Of a DNA stretch of 36,237 nucleotides, positions 8,449-18,100 are shown piece by piece. Position 1 is the first letter of the stretch. The number at the start of each line of letters is the position of its first letter. The DNA comes from a virus. Location: positions 1 through 36,237 of the IMG/VR virus record IMGVR_UViG_3300027779_000077; one strand, 5' to 3'. The notes beneath the pieces were generated by a model, which was not told the DNA's origin, made no database searches, and was given only the letters and a program-made list of their open reading frames with translations. The position numbers and the translations under genes are program-made.

Positions 8449-9899
8449 ATAAGGAATTAAATAATGAAGATGAACTATACTACAATTTTATAGATAACGG
8501 AGTGCAGGAAGAGATACGTAAAGTATCATTACCTGCTGTAGCGGCTAGTTATACCGCAGATGCAGTTAAAGCATCTAATTATAATTACACACCGGCAACA
8601 CTATCATTTTTTACAATGGTAGGCCAGTTAGTTAAAGACATGGTAGCAATACCTAGTGGTGCAAATATTGACGATACTCGTTTGCAGTTTCTTTGGCTAC
8701 AAACATCGGGTACTGGCAAGTCAACATTGACTAATTGGTATCTACCTATTGTTAAGGAGACATTTAGGTTGATTAATGAAAAGCATGGTACAGCATTTGA
8801 TTTGTTTGACATAACAGATTACACTGATGCAGCATTGATTGGTTCATTTGAGAGAAAGCGAGAAGAAGTTGAAGATGAAGAAGGTAGAACTAGAACAGTA
8901 GAAGTAGACATACAAGTTCCAGGCCAATTAGAAGGTGAAGGGTTAGCAGTATGGGATGAGTTTGAGTATTCTGGTATCTTTAAACAGTCTCAACATAAAG
9001 AGAATGCTATTGTTTATTTGAATACATTTATGAATACTCTACATGGAGAAACATGGATAATAACAAAGAAACTAAAGCAGGGAGAAGAAGCAATTGAATG
9101 TAAATGTACACGGTCTGTATATGCAACTTCATACATACCAAAGACACTGACTGCTGTTATTACAGAGAAGGGTGTTCTACAAAGATTGTTGACTTTTATT
9201 TGGGAAGTACCACAGGATGTACAGAAGAAAATGAGAAGACAGTTGATTGCCGACTTTGGAACTATAAAACCACAAGAAGCACCTAAACTAAAGTATGCAA
9301 ATGCATTAGTGAAAATATATGAGTGTGTCAAAGAAAGATTTGATGAGGTTGGTGGCAACTCTCTCAATGTTATTCGTGTATCGCAAGATGCTAATGATGC
9401 CCTGCTCAGAGAATGTATTCTAATGGAAGAATATATTACGCATAGTAGGCCTGAAGTATTCAGTGCGGTTGAGACATTCATTAATAGGATATTAAAACAC
9501 ATACAAAAGTTGGCAGTATTGTGTTGTATAGCAGAAGCCCCTAGCATAAAAGACAAGAGTAAACGGTTTATTGTCACTCAGAAAAACGTACAACAGGCTG
9601 CATATTTAGTTCGACAATGTTATAAGAGTCTCGTATCATGGCTAGATGAAGCCCTTAGAGTAGAAAGGCAAGTGGTTTCAGAACAAGCCAATATAGGAGT
9701 ATTTAAAGCACTATACACTAAAATGGATAAAAAAGACGGATGGGTACACAAAGCACTGTTATTACAAGAAGTCAGAAAACAGACTAAAAAGAGTCAAGCA
9801 ACTGTATACAACTGGTGGAAGAAAGGTATAGAAGAACATTTTGAAGAAAATAGAATAGATAAAAGCGCATACGTTAAATTAAAGGAAGTTAAAACATGA
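8445..9899 (+). CDS. P-loop ATPase, putative replicative helicase
   Basis: A 484-residue ATPase. Walker A is TSGTGKST at 87-94, and Walker B is VWDEFEY with Asp171 and Glu172. A segment KGVLQRLLTFIWEVP (about 245-260) resembles the region around the arginine finger in DUF3987-type primase-helicase proteins. The last 80 residues look like a winged-helix or helix-turn-helix domain (LLLQEVRKQTKKSQATVYNW). Placed directly after primase and nuclease genes, it is the best candidate for the replicative helicase in the window. It is not a canonical MCM, as the usual MCM Walker A form is absent. It overlaps its neighbours at both ends by ATGA. Helicase activity is inferred from context. Confidence 0.65.
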   Translation: MNKELNNEDELYYNFIDNGVQEEIRKVSLPAVAASYTADAVKASNYNYTPATLSFFTMVGQLVKDMVAIPSGANIDDTRLQFLWLQTSGTGKSTLTNWYLPIVKETFRLINEKHGTAFDLFDITDYTDAALIGSFERKREEVEDEEGRTRTVEVDIQVPGQLEGEGLAVWDEFEYSGIFKQSQHKENAIVYLNTFMNTLHGETWIITKKLKQGEEAIECKCTRSVYATSYIPKTLTAVITEKGVLQRLLTFIWEVPQDVQKKMRRQLIADFGTIKPQEAPKLKYANALVKIYECVKERFDEVGGNSLNVIRVSQDANDALLRECILMEEYITHSRPEVFSAVETFINRILKHIQKLAVLCCIAEAPSIKDKSKRFIVTQKNVQQAAYLVRQCYKSLVSWLDEALRVERQVVSEQANIGVFKALYTKMDKKDGWVHKALLLQEVRKQTKKSQATVYNWWKKGIEEHFEENRIDKSAYVKLKEVKT

Positions 9900-10141
9900 G
9901 TTATGATGGAAGTAAATATGAATATAAGTTTCTTGTATTCAATATAATAAATGGCCCTAAAAATATGATAGACAATCTTAATGCTGAAGGTGAAGAAGGG
10001 TGGTCTGCATATGATAATCTTTCAATAGGTGAGAATAGTATTGTTACATTCTTGAAGAGAGAGAAGATAGTTAAAATTATTGAACCTAAAGAAGAAAGGG
10101 AAAGGACACTAAGTACATTATGGGGTGGCAATAGTGATTAA
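9896..10141 (+). CDS. DUF4177-like small protein
   Basis: An 81-residue protein. The pattern YEYKFLVF at the N terminus, then LNAEGEEGWSAYDNL, then a strand ending in FLKRE matches the DUF4177 layout (YEYK..., LN..G.EGWE..., hydrophobic strand). DUF4177 proteins are small beta-alpha-beta proteins of unknown function, often seen in phages. The gene begins in an ATGA overlap with the ATPase and its end overlaps a 22-residue membrane peptide ORF by eight bases. The role in this cluster is unknown. Confidence 0.65.
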   Translation: MSYDGSKYEYKFLVFNIINGPKNMIDNLNAEGEEGWSAYDNLSIGENSIVTFLKREKIVKIIEPKEERERTLSTLWGGNSD

Positions 10142-10202
10142 ACTTATTATTCAACTAGCACTAATAATCCCATTGGCATTAATAGGAGTGTGGATTGGAT
10201 GA
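10134..10202 (+). CDS. 22-residue hydrophobic membrane peptide
   Basis: A very short ORF starting with GTG (10134) that encodes MIKLIIQLALIIPLALIG followed by VWIG: one lysine, then an uninterrupted hydrophobic helix long enough to cross a membrane. GGGGTGG lies about seven bases upstream as a ribosome binding site. Its stop overlaps the ATG of the exonuclease as ATGA, the same arrangement that links most genes of this cluster, and it fills exactly the interval between two recognised genes. It might be a translated coupling leader or a functional single-span membrane peptide. Real expression is plausible but unproven. Confidence 0.5.
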   Translation: MIKLIIQLALIIPLALIGVWIG

Positions 10203-10807
10203 GTAAAGTAGTAGCAATAGATATTGAGACTAAGAACTTCTCCAATGAGATTGGTGGTTGGTCTAATACACACATGTTTCAACCATCAGTAGTTTGCACA
10301 TGGGATGGAAGTGTAGGTACTGTCTATGTAGAAAAGGAACTAATGAAATCATTAGATGATTTACAGAAAAGTGGCACTGTAATAAAGACACTAAGGGAAC
10401 TAAAGTTTGACTTAGATGATTTACATAAGGAAGGTGGCATACTATTAGGACATAATATAGCAGCCTTTGATTTACCTGTATTAAGAGATGCAATGGATAT
10501 TTATTGTATCAACAAATACTTCAATACAAAACAGTATTTGGATACCAGTAGAATGGTTAGTTCAGTATCAGGACAAAGATATAGTTTAAACAATCTAGTG
10601 CAACACACACTAGGTTCGGAGAAAATAATGGATAGTGCAGATGCACCTGTTGTTTGGAAGGCCGGCGGCTATAGAGAAGTTGCTGAATATTGTGTAAAGG
10701 ATTGTCAATTAGTATATGACTTATGGAGACATGGTAAAGATAATGGCTTCGTTAAGGGGTATTCTATTGATGATGAAGAAGAAAAGAAAATGGAGGTTGA
10801 GTGGTAA
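10199..10807 (+). CDS. DnaQ-like 3'-5' exonuclease
   Basis: A 202-residue stand-alone exonuclease of the RNase H fold, DEDDy type. Exo I is AIDIET near residue 8, Exo II is GHNIAAFDLP near residues 84-93, and Exo III is YCVKD near residue 165. These match the proofreading domain of family B polymerases. The polymerase of this virus already has exonuclease motifs, so this enzyme probably serves another job such as repair, recombination trimming or host DNA breakdown. The ATG at 10199 overlaps the stop of the 22-residue peptide; a GTG at 10190 would add three residues. The protein ends in an acidic stretch with a terminal Trp (MEVEW). Confidence 0.82.
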   Translation: MSKVVAIDIETKNFSNEIGGWSNTHMFQPSVVCTWDGSVGTVYVEKELMKSLDDLQKSGTVIKTLRELKFDLDDLHKEGGILLGHNIAAFDLPVLRDAMDIYCINKYFNTKQYLDTSRMVSSVSGQRYSLNNLVQHTLGSEKIMDSADAPVVWKAGGYREVAEYCVKDCQLVYDLWRHGKDNGFVKGYSIDDEEEKKMEVEW

Positions 10808-10962
10808 TGGTAGGTACAGTAGAAGTAATATTGTGGTTCGTTTTTATCCTTGTGATAAGTTTGCTATTCTTTGCTGCGTTTAGTTCAGATAAAGTATCTA
10901 ACCAAACAATTGAAGAGTACATGGAAAATCTAATCAACGAGGAACAAGAACGTGGCACTTAG
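10807..10962 (+). CDS. 51-residue single-span membrane protein
   Basis: A short ORF whose ATG shares one base with the exonuclease stop (TAATG). It has a strong membrane segment at about residues 5-26 (VEVILWFVFILVISLLFFAA), followed by a hydrophilic, Glu- and Asn-rich tail. It overlaps the following zinc-ribbon ORF. Coupled start and clear topology support a real gene. Its role is unknown; small membrane proteins in viral operons can be holin-like or envelope-modifying, but nothing here distinguishes these. Confidence 0.6.
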   Translation: MVGTVEVILWFVFILVISLLFFAAFSSDKVSNQTIEEYMENLINEEQERGT

Positions 10963-11113
10963 GGAACAGTGTAGTAATTGTGGGGAAGAAACAGTACCTA
11001 GAAGAATACTAGGTTTTTATGTAGGTTCTTCGCAGAGGCTCAAGATTTGGGAATGCCGAGAGTGTAACGCTCTATGGTCTGAAAAAGTCTTGGCTTCTGC
11101 GGAGGCCTACTGA
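10952..11113 (+). CDS. Small zinc-ribbon protein
   Basis: A 53-residue protein starting with GTG at 10952, overlapping the membrane-protein gene by 11 bases. Two CxxC pairs (Cys7/Cys10 in CSNC and Cys35/Cys38 in CREC) form a classic zinc ribbon with a beta-rich spacer. Such small ribbons in archaeal viruses can act as transcription or translation regulators or as accessory DNA-binding proteins. It is the last gene before a hairpin plus T-run, so it closes the early cluster. Function remains open. Confidence 0.65.
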   Translation: MALREQCSNCGEETVPRRILGFYVGSSQRLKIWECRECNALWSEKVLASAEAY

Positions 11114-11122
11114 TTTTTTTTT
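11092..11122 (+). terminator. Hairpin and T-run terminator of early cluster
   Basis: A six-base-pair stem (11092-11097 with 11102-11107, one G-T pair) with a four-base loop overlaps the end of the zinc-ribbon gene. Nine consecutive T residues follow at 11114-11122. Archaeal RNA polymerase terminates on T-rich tracts, so this is a convincing end point for the replication cluster transcript. Confidence 0.65.
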
Positions 11123-11182
11123 GTGCAAAATTCAAAAAACACAAAAAGTAATAAGACCTATCGGTTTAATTCATCTGGTTTT

Positions 11183-11194
11183 AGAAATAAATAA
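11183..11194 (+). promoter_or_regulatory. Possible TATA-like element
   Basis: An A/T-rich stretch (AGAAATAAATAA) lies 32-43 bases before the ATG at 11227 and downstream of the early-cluster terminator. Position would suit an archaeal TATA box for the small membrane-protein ORF. The whole genome is AT-rich, so the match is weak. Confidence 0.25.
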
Positions 11195-11226
11195 GTTCTT
11201 AAGTGTTATAACTGGGGCGAGCCGTT

Positions 11227-11424
11227 ATGCTCCTGACATCGAAGATTGCTTTGAGGCCGGTGTTTGGATGGCTAGTCAATCAACCAGTTGTCTTAAGTTT
11301 TCTATACCTTTTTACAGATGACCCAATATACTATTATCAGGGTGTTGCATTACCTCTTGCACTATGTTCAATACTATGGTTGATACCATGTTATCAATGG
11401 TATGAAGAACATATTGAAATGTGA
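11227..11424 (+). CDS. Putative small membrane protein
   Basis: A 65-residue ORF with two hydrophobic segments (about 14-30 and 38-55) separated by a short polar loop FTDDPIYYYQ, and an acidic C terminus. No family recognised. It lies after the terminator and ends 24 bases before the convergent late operon. GGGGCGAG just upstream may serve as ribosome binding site. A different frame (TTG at 11121 to 11321) also stays open, so the coding assignment here is uncertain; the membrane topology favours this one. A membrane protein between replication and tail modules could take part in lysis, but this is speculation. Confidence 0.45.
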   Translation: MLLTSKIALRPVFGWLVNQPVVLSFLYLFTDDPIYYYQGVALPLALCSILWLIPCYQWYEEHIEM

Positions 11425-11448
11425 ACTATCGGCTATTCTCAATGTCTA

Positions 11449-11805
11449 TCATAACCACCATTTCCCTTCCCAAGGCCCAGATGTTTTCTGTTCTAATGAT
11501 ACCTTTAACATTTCCATAAAAGTATACAGTTTAACGTCCTTTACGTTGCCTGTCTTATAGTATATATCTTTAGGAATCAGTAATTCTTTTCCTGTTGCTA
11601 CGTCTATAACAAAAGAATCGTTTATTAGAATAAAAGCATGGCCGTATTCTATACCCTTTACATTATTACCTACACCAGTTACAGTAGCGTGTGCTAATTT
11701 AGCACTATCACCCATTTCGTGTCCTTTTGTTGTCATCCAGTCATAAGCATCACGGTAACAAGTACCGCCATCTTTCTCACCTTTAATGATATTATACCAA
11801 TTCAT
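11449..11805 (-). CDS. Papain/NlpC-like small protein, possible cysteine peptidase
   Basis: The last gene of the late operon, 118 residues. Cys16 in GGTCYRDA at the start of a helix, His55 in EYGHAFI, and Asp67 in FVIDVATG have the order and spacing context of the Cys-His-Asp triad of small papain-like (NlpC/P60 or transglutaminase-like) enzymes. If active it could cut a peptide bond in a virion protein or in the host envelope. Marine Group II archaea have no murein, so a conventional endolysin role is not expected. The ATG overlaps the end of the fibre-chaperone region with a five-base offset, and GAGTGATTT lies before it. The fold assignment is from motif reading only. Confidence 0.5.
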   Translation of the reverse strand: MNWYNIIKGEKDGGTCYRDAYDWMTTKGHEMGDSAKLAHATVTGVGNNVKGIEYGHAFILINDSFVIDVATGKELLIPKDIYYKTGNVKDVKLYTFMEMLKVSLEQKTSGPWEGKWWL

Positions 11806-11809
11806 TAAA

Positions 11810-12151
11810 TCACTCTACAATACTTGTTTGTGTCTGTGGAGTATGTATTCTACCTAGCGGGTGACTACTAAAGAAAGTAGGTTGTGCCGGATAATATTTA
11901 CCATAACCAAATGGTTTATCTCCGTCTAAATAAGTTTCTAAATCTTCAGGGAAGTCTAGTAGTGCTTGTCTATATACTGTTAACTGTGTTTGTCTAGCAG
12001 TAGTTAAGGCATTAAATACTAAAGGTTTACTTTGATACCAATCTACAAAGGTTTCCATAACCCAATTTCTACCTGCTCTTACCATATCCCATAGTTCTGC
12101 ATCTGTTGGTGCAGGGCCATATTTATATCCGTCTTCATTATATTCTGTCAT
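11810..12151 (-). CDS. Tail fibre assembly chaperone-like protein
   Basis: A 113-residue protein directly downstream of the giant fibre gene. The core NWVMETFVDWYQSKP...TVYRQALLDFPED (about residues 29-72) matches the pattern of phage tail fibre assembly proteins (tDW ... YRqaLRDiP). These chaperones help fibres fold and trimerise and are usually encoded next to the fibre. The start is fixed by a near-perfect archaeal ribosome binding site, GAGGTGATT, two bases before ATG. The rest of the protein is Pro, Thr and Gln rich. Identification is moderate, supported strongly by position. Confidence 0.65.
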   Translation of the reverse strand: MTEYNEDGYKYGPAPTDAELWDMVRAGRNWVMETFVDWYQSKPLVFNALTTARQTQLTVYRQALLDFPEDLETYLDGDKPFGYGKYYPAQPTFFSSHPLGRIHTPQTQTSIVE

Positions 12152-12153
12152 TT

Positions 12154-12162
12154 AATCACCTC
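12154..12162 (-). promoter_or_regulatory. Strong archaeal ribosome binding site
   Basis: On the minus strand this reads GAGGTGATT, complementary to the conserved 3' end of archaeal 16S rRNA, two bases before the ATG at 12151. It also contains the TGA stop of the fibre gene. It is the best ribosome binding site in the window and shows that leadered, Shine-Dalgarno-driven translation is used. Confidence 0.75.
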
Positions 12163-15100
12163 AACTTAGTTCAAATCTAAATGTAACTCTTACTCTACCT
12201 ATTTGGTTTAGAGAACTATAAGTTGAACCAGCCGCATCATGTAATGTTAAATTGAATGTATCTGCATCTGCAAAAGAAACATCAGGAGTAAAACTCTTTT
12301 GAACATGTGCTCCACCACTACCACTCATATTAAATGTATAATCTGTGGCAATTTCTGAACCGTTTTTATCAATTCTTATTTTGAAGTTATTTGAGCCAAC
12401 CTCTGCTCCTACATTTCCTATCCAAAAGTGCATTTCTTTAAGAACACATGCTTTAGGTAGGATTACTTCTGTTCCTATTGTTCCTGAATCCGTGTTAGTA
12501 TTGTTATTCATACCTGCACCGAAAGAGAATCTTTTACCATTTCTAAGTGCATCAGTAAAGTATTGGTCGTTCCATTCAGCAACCATATAGAAATCACTAC
12601 TACCACCACCACCACCGGCATTTGCATCAACATATGCTTTTACATTTCCTTGAGTGCATAATTTAGTATCTGATGTACCTAGAGAATCATTGTTTTCAAT
12701 TGTAGTGACTCTTACTCCACTGCCTCCTATTCTGAGACCGCTATCGGTCAAGTCTAATCTAGTTGTATTATTTGTTTTGAAAGTTTGAGTATCTGTTCCA
12801 AAAGTCATGTTGTTGTTAGTGTCATTTTGATGAATAATACTTGTACCTATTGTCACTGACCCTGCTGTTACATAATTAGCCGCAGTTAATGTTCCTGAAG
12901 TTGTATCGCTGGCATTATTCTTTAAGAAAGCATCATCTACATTGAAAGTAGTACCACTCAAAGTTAGATTAGTACCGCCTGAATAGGTTGTATTAGTATC
13001 AGTATTAGTAATTGCTCCTGACGCAGCACCAAGATAACCCCATTGTGTTGCTGAGATTGTTGAAGAACCTATGTTTTTTAATTGAGTAATTTCTCCTGAT
13101 GCTAAATCATCGGTGAGGGCGTAATTGTTTGCACTAGCAGCAATAGCATCCAATTTAGTTTTTAGTGTAGTAGTAAAGTTCTGTTGTGTTAAGCCACCTG
13201 CACCAACCGAATATGTGGTATTAGTGTAATTATTAGCATGAACCGTTCCTGCACCATCAACCGTTAAATCAACAGTAGCGGTAGCCGAGGCAGCAATAGC
13301 ATCCAATTTAGTTTTTAGTGTAGTAGTAAAGTTTTGTTGAGTCAATCCACCAGCACCAACAGAATAAGTTGTATTAGTCGGTGTAGCCCAAGTTAATCCA
13401 CCTGTATTACCAGATTGTTTCGATAAGAATTGACCATTACTACCAGTGTTTGAAATCTTTAGATTTGCTTCATCAACTACGCTACTTGCTATTGTTAATG
13501 CTGTTGCTCCTGTAACTTCTCCGGTATGTGCTGTGTGGCTAAATGCTGTACCTGAAAGTGTAACGCCTGAACCTGCACTATATGTTGTGTTAGTGTTTGT
13601 TGTCTTTGCACTCCAACTAAATGAACCATCTGCATCCGAAGTTAAAACATATCCTGATGTTCCATTGCCAGAAACATTCAGTTGGTCTGCACCTATACCA
13701 TTATCAGAAATCTTGAAAGTTAAATCGAATGGGTCTTCATTAGAACCAGGAGATACATCTGTAAAGTTTATGTCAAGACCAGCACCTTCAACAAACTTTA
13801 ACTCTCTATTATGAGCCATAGTAACTTGTGTACCATCTCCATCATGTATGTCAAAGGTGGTTAATTGATTAGTGTTAGTGTTAGTAGTGTAACTAGGAGT
13901 AGCCCATACAGCAGTTCCACTTGAAGTATATTTCAAGAATTGGCCAGAAGCACCACCAGTAGGAATATGTTTGTTACCTGCTGTTGTTGGATGAGTGTAA
14001 ACAGTATTGGGTGTTGTAACTGAACCACCTAAAGATATTGCTACACCGTTAATTGTTACACTACTATTAGTTAATGCACTATTAGCAATGTTGCTTAGAG
14101 TATTATTACTTGCATTAATTGTTTTATTGGTTAGAGTTTGTGATGCTATTAATTGCACAATGTTACTATTTGTAATAGAAGTAATCTTAGTAGCGGTGGC
14201 CGCATTTCCAGTTGTACTCTGATTAGCCGTAACATAACTGTAAGATAATATCTTATCTTGTATTGCAGCAGATGTCATCAGTTCAGTATTAACATCGTTA
14301 AACCCACTCCCTGAATCTTGAATAGTCGCAATCGCAACTGTTCCTGAATCCGATTCATCAAAAGTCCAATTACCTGTTGTGGTAAAACCGGCAGCAGTAA
14401 TTACACCCGAAGTTGCATCATTGGCATTATTCTTTAAGAAAGCATCATCGACATTTAATGTGTTTCCACTTAATGTCATATTAGTCCCTGCTGCTCTTTG
14501 GGTGTTAGTGTCCGTGTTAGCAGAACTCAAAGTTACTGCATCTCCACTTGTAGTAATAGTCATACCACCAGCCGCTACTAATGTTAGAGTATCAGTTGCT
14601 GAATCAGCCGCAGCAGTTGTTTGCCCACTTACTGCTACATTGCTGAAAGCATTCTGATTGTTCTCTCCGCCAGCACCCGCCGCTATCCAAGTAAATCCTG
14701 TTGTAGCGTGGTCATAACTTAAAAGATAATTATCTTGACTTGAGCCTGGTGTGTTAGTAGCCTTTAATTTTGGTTCTAATATTGAGTTATCTGCAATCCT
14801 TGCAGCAGCAAAAGTACCACTTGTAATTTTAGACGTTGCTAAACTTGGTATTCTTGCATCTGCCAAAGCACCACTTGTAATTTTAGATGCTGCTAAACTT
14901 GGTATTCTATCTACATGGAATGACCCACTGGTTACTTTGGATGCTCCTAAACTAGGTATTCTAGCATCTAAAAAAGTACCACTGGTAATCTTTGAAGTAG
15001 CAAGGTTTGGTATTCTAGCATCTACTAAAGTTCCACTTGTTATCTTTGATGCTGCTAAAACAGGGATATGTGATGCTGAAAGATTCGGTGTAAATGTTGT

Positions 15101-18100
15101 ACCGGATAATGTTAATCCACTACCTGCTGAATATGTCGTATCTTGTGTTGGTATTGTAAACGTAGCGTTTGGTATAGTTACTGTTTTATTACTGGTAGCA
15201 ACAGCAGATTTTAAAATCATATCAATGTTGTCACTATTAACTCCTTCAAACACTACTCCATTAGATACAGAAGTAGTTAGTACATTGGCAGTAGTTGTAG
15301 TGCCTGTTACTATTACATTTCCAGGGAAAGTAGTGGTTGTTCCATCATCACCTATCTGTAATGCAGTACCAAAACCGCTAGCAAGTCTAGTCTTTAAAAC
15401 AGACTCAGAAACGTTAACATCAGTGTTAGTTACCTTAGCATTGTTAGCAGTAATATGGTCGCGCTGCGTAGTTGTAATACCTACCTTTGCTGTATTGGCA
15501 GATATAGCAGAAGTCTGTCCTGAACTTATTCCTGTCTTTGCAGTATTGTTACTTATAGCAGTGGCTTGAGTGGATGTTATACCCGTTTTGGCTGTATTAT
15601 TAGAAATAGCAGTCGCTTGTGTTGATGTTATTCCTGTTTTAGCCGTGTTAGTATTAACTGCTGATGCGGCAGTAAAACTTATTTTATCATTATTAGCAGT
15701 TATATGACCTGCTTGAGTAGAGGTTATTCCTGCCTTTGCATTGTTAGCAGTTATATGACCTGCTTGAGTAGTTGTTATGCCTGTTTTAGAAGTATTAGCA
15801 GTTATAGCACTAGACTGGCTTGAAGATATACCTGTCTTTGCGGTATTAGCAGTAATGGCAGAAGTCTGTCCTGAAGTTATACCTGTTTTAGAAGTGTTAG
15901 CAGTAATGGCAGATGTTTGACCACTTGTTATACCTGTTTTTGATGTGTTTGCTGATATAGCGTTTGATTGAGCAGTAGATATACCTGTCTTTGCTGTATT
16001 AGCCGTTATAGCAGATGATTGACCACTTGTTATTCCTGTTTTAGCGGTATTGGTAGCAATAGTATTAACAATAGAAGATGTGAAATTGACGCTAGTTAAC
16101 CCATTATTACCTACTGAATATGTAGTATCATTATCAGCAGCCCAACTTAAGTTACCAGAACCATCATTCTTCAATATAGTATTAGCACCGCCTTGTGCAG
16201 CAGGGAGTGTGATACCGTAACTTGCTGTTATAGTAGCATGAGGTATTATTGAAACAAAATGAGATTCATCTGAATCAGCAAATGATATTCCTTCTCCTTG
16301 AGCATTAACAATAATTTTCTTTTGTGTAGTTATGTCTGTATCTCTAAAAGATGCTACTAGAGTTCTACCACCACTACCCGCAGTAGATGTATTTCCATAA
16401 ATATGAACTTCTCCGTTTGCTGCTCTATTTTCTATTGCTACTGTATTGGAACTAGCAGTCATAAAGTTTCTAGCAGTACCTCCAGAGTCTACATATTGGA
16501 ATACAGCCTCTCCACCACTAGCACCGCCTTCTGTTTGAAAATCAAACTTCATAGAACTTGGCCCAATTGTAACACTAGCGTTAGCCGAATCAGTATCTTT
16601 GAATAAGAAACTTCCTTGTGCCTTTTCAAATATTAAATCAGCATTACCTATTGCCTTTATTTTATGGCCATTAGCATCTAAATCTCCACCTAATTGTGGT
16701 GTAGTATCCGCGGCTAAACTTGATATACCGCCTGATTCAGATGGAGGTACAACCCATGTTCCATCTTGTCTAAGATACTTATTAGCATGTGTGCTATTAC
16801 CACTCGCAACTAAACCAGAAGCATAACTGTTACTTGCTCCCATTACTGAGTATTGAGTGTTAGTATAATTGTTTGCATGAACTACACCTGTACCATCTGA
16901 CGTTAAATCAACAGGTATTGAAGTATTACCTGCTAACGCATCTCCTGAGCCTGAGCCTACTGCAAGATTGCTTGTTCCTGCTCCAATATCTGACCTTGCT
17001 TCTGCATCTGTTCTTGTGGTAATAGTATGTGCTCCAGTATTATCAGTTACTATTTTCAAAAACTTTGTTTGGCTATTACCTAAATTACTTACCCCTAGTA
17101 ATGCTTTACCCAAATTAGTTGCTCCAGATAATTGGCTGTTACCTACCGATATTGCTCCTTCATGTTGAGTTACACTTGCTTGTGAAATTTCAGAATTAGC
17201 CCAAGTTCCAGAATTATGAACGTAAGTTTTACTGATGGCAGTCCCTTGCCAATTTCCCGTAGTTATTGTTCCAACCGTTGTTAATGATGAAGAAGTTACT
17301 CCACCTGGTAATGCATTTCCTGTTAATGTACCTGCTGCTGCTGTAACAGTTATGTTAGAACCACCGTGGAATGATACACCATTAATTTCAACAGGTTCAT
17401 TTAGTCGGCTTGCAACAGGTACGACAACCTTCCATCCATTACCACTAGTACCTGTTGCAACTATGCCACTAATTCCTACTGCATTAGCCCTATACTGTTT
17501 AATTTGTTCTTCTACAACTCCATTAACAGTACTAGTTCTAAACCATACATCACCTATTGTAACTGATGTTGGTGGGGTGTCAGCATAGAATACTTTTGGT
17601 TTAGCACTATTCGATGTTATTGCGGTTGCTTGTCCAGATGTAATTCCTGTTTTACCTGTATTCGTAGAAACCGCAGTTTCTAAGTTACTGATGTTTGGTA
17701 TTTCTATTGTTCCTGTAAGAGTAGGATTATTAAACATAGTTGCCTTACTTTCATTGTCAACATTACCTAAACCAACATTAGCAGCAGTAGTTCCAGCCTG
17801 AATAGAAGCAGCACTTACATTAGTTACACTTCCTAATCCTACCATACCCTTTGTTATGCCTCCCACAGTTCCTGTAAAAGTAGGAGAGGCTATTGTAGCC
17901 TTCAGATTTAATGCCGTTTGTTGAGCAGTAGATACAGGTTTAGCACTATCAGCAGTATTGTTTACACTTCCTAATCCTACATCACCAGCCGAAGCAGCAC
18001 TAAGAGTGTCTGATTGAATAGTTGCTTGGCTTGCGTTGGTTACACTTCCTAATCCTACATCACCCTTTACTAATCCTAACGCTCCTTTACCTATTGATAC

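Noticed and set aside
8445-9899. ATPase considered as MCM helicase or terminase
   Set aside because: The Walker A TSGTGKST and following sequence lack the MCM signatures, and no terminase nuclease motifs are visible; position in the replication cluster also argues against terminase.
11120-11230. Search for a tRNA or attachment site in the convergence zone
   Set aside because: No cloverleaf, no T-loop sequence and no CCA-like end could be found by eye.
11121-11321. TTG-initiated 66-codon ORF after the early terminator
   Set aside because: It starts within the T-run, has no ribosome binding site and competes with the membrane-protein ORF at 11227; kept only as an alternative.
14751-15569. Plus-strand ORF of 272 codons opposite the fibre gene
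   Set aside because: Its sequence mirrors the fibre repeats (recurrent PLVILDxAKLGILAS), an antisense shadow of a low-complexity gene that avoids stops on both strands.
15437-16053. Regular 51-bp periodicity considered as a CRISPR array or tandem DNA repeat element
   Set aside because: The period is a multiple of three, units differ mostly at synonymous positions, there are no unique spacers, and the stretch lies within one continuous reading frame.
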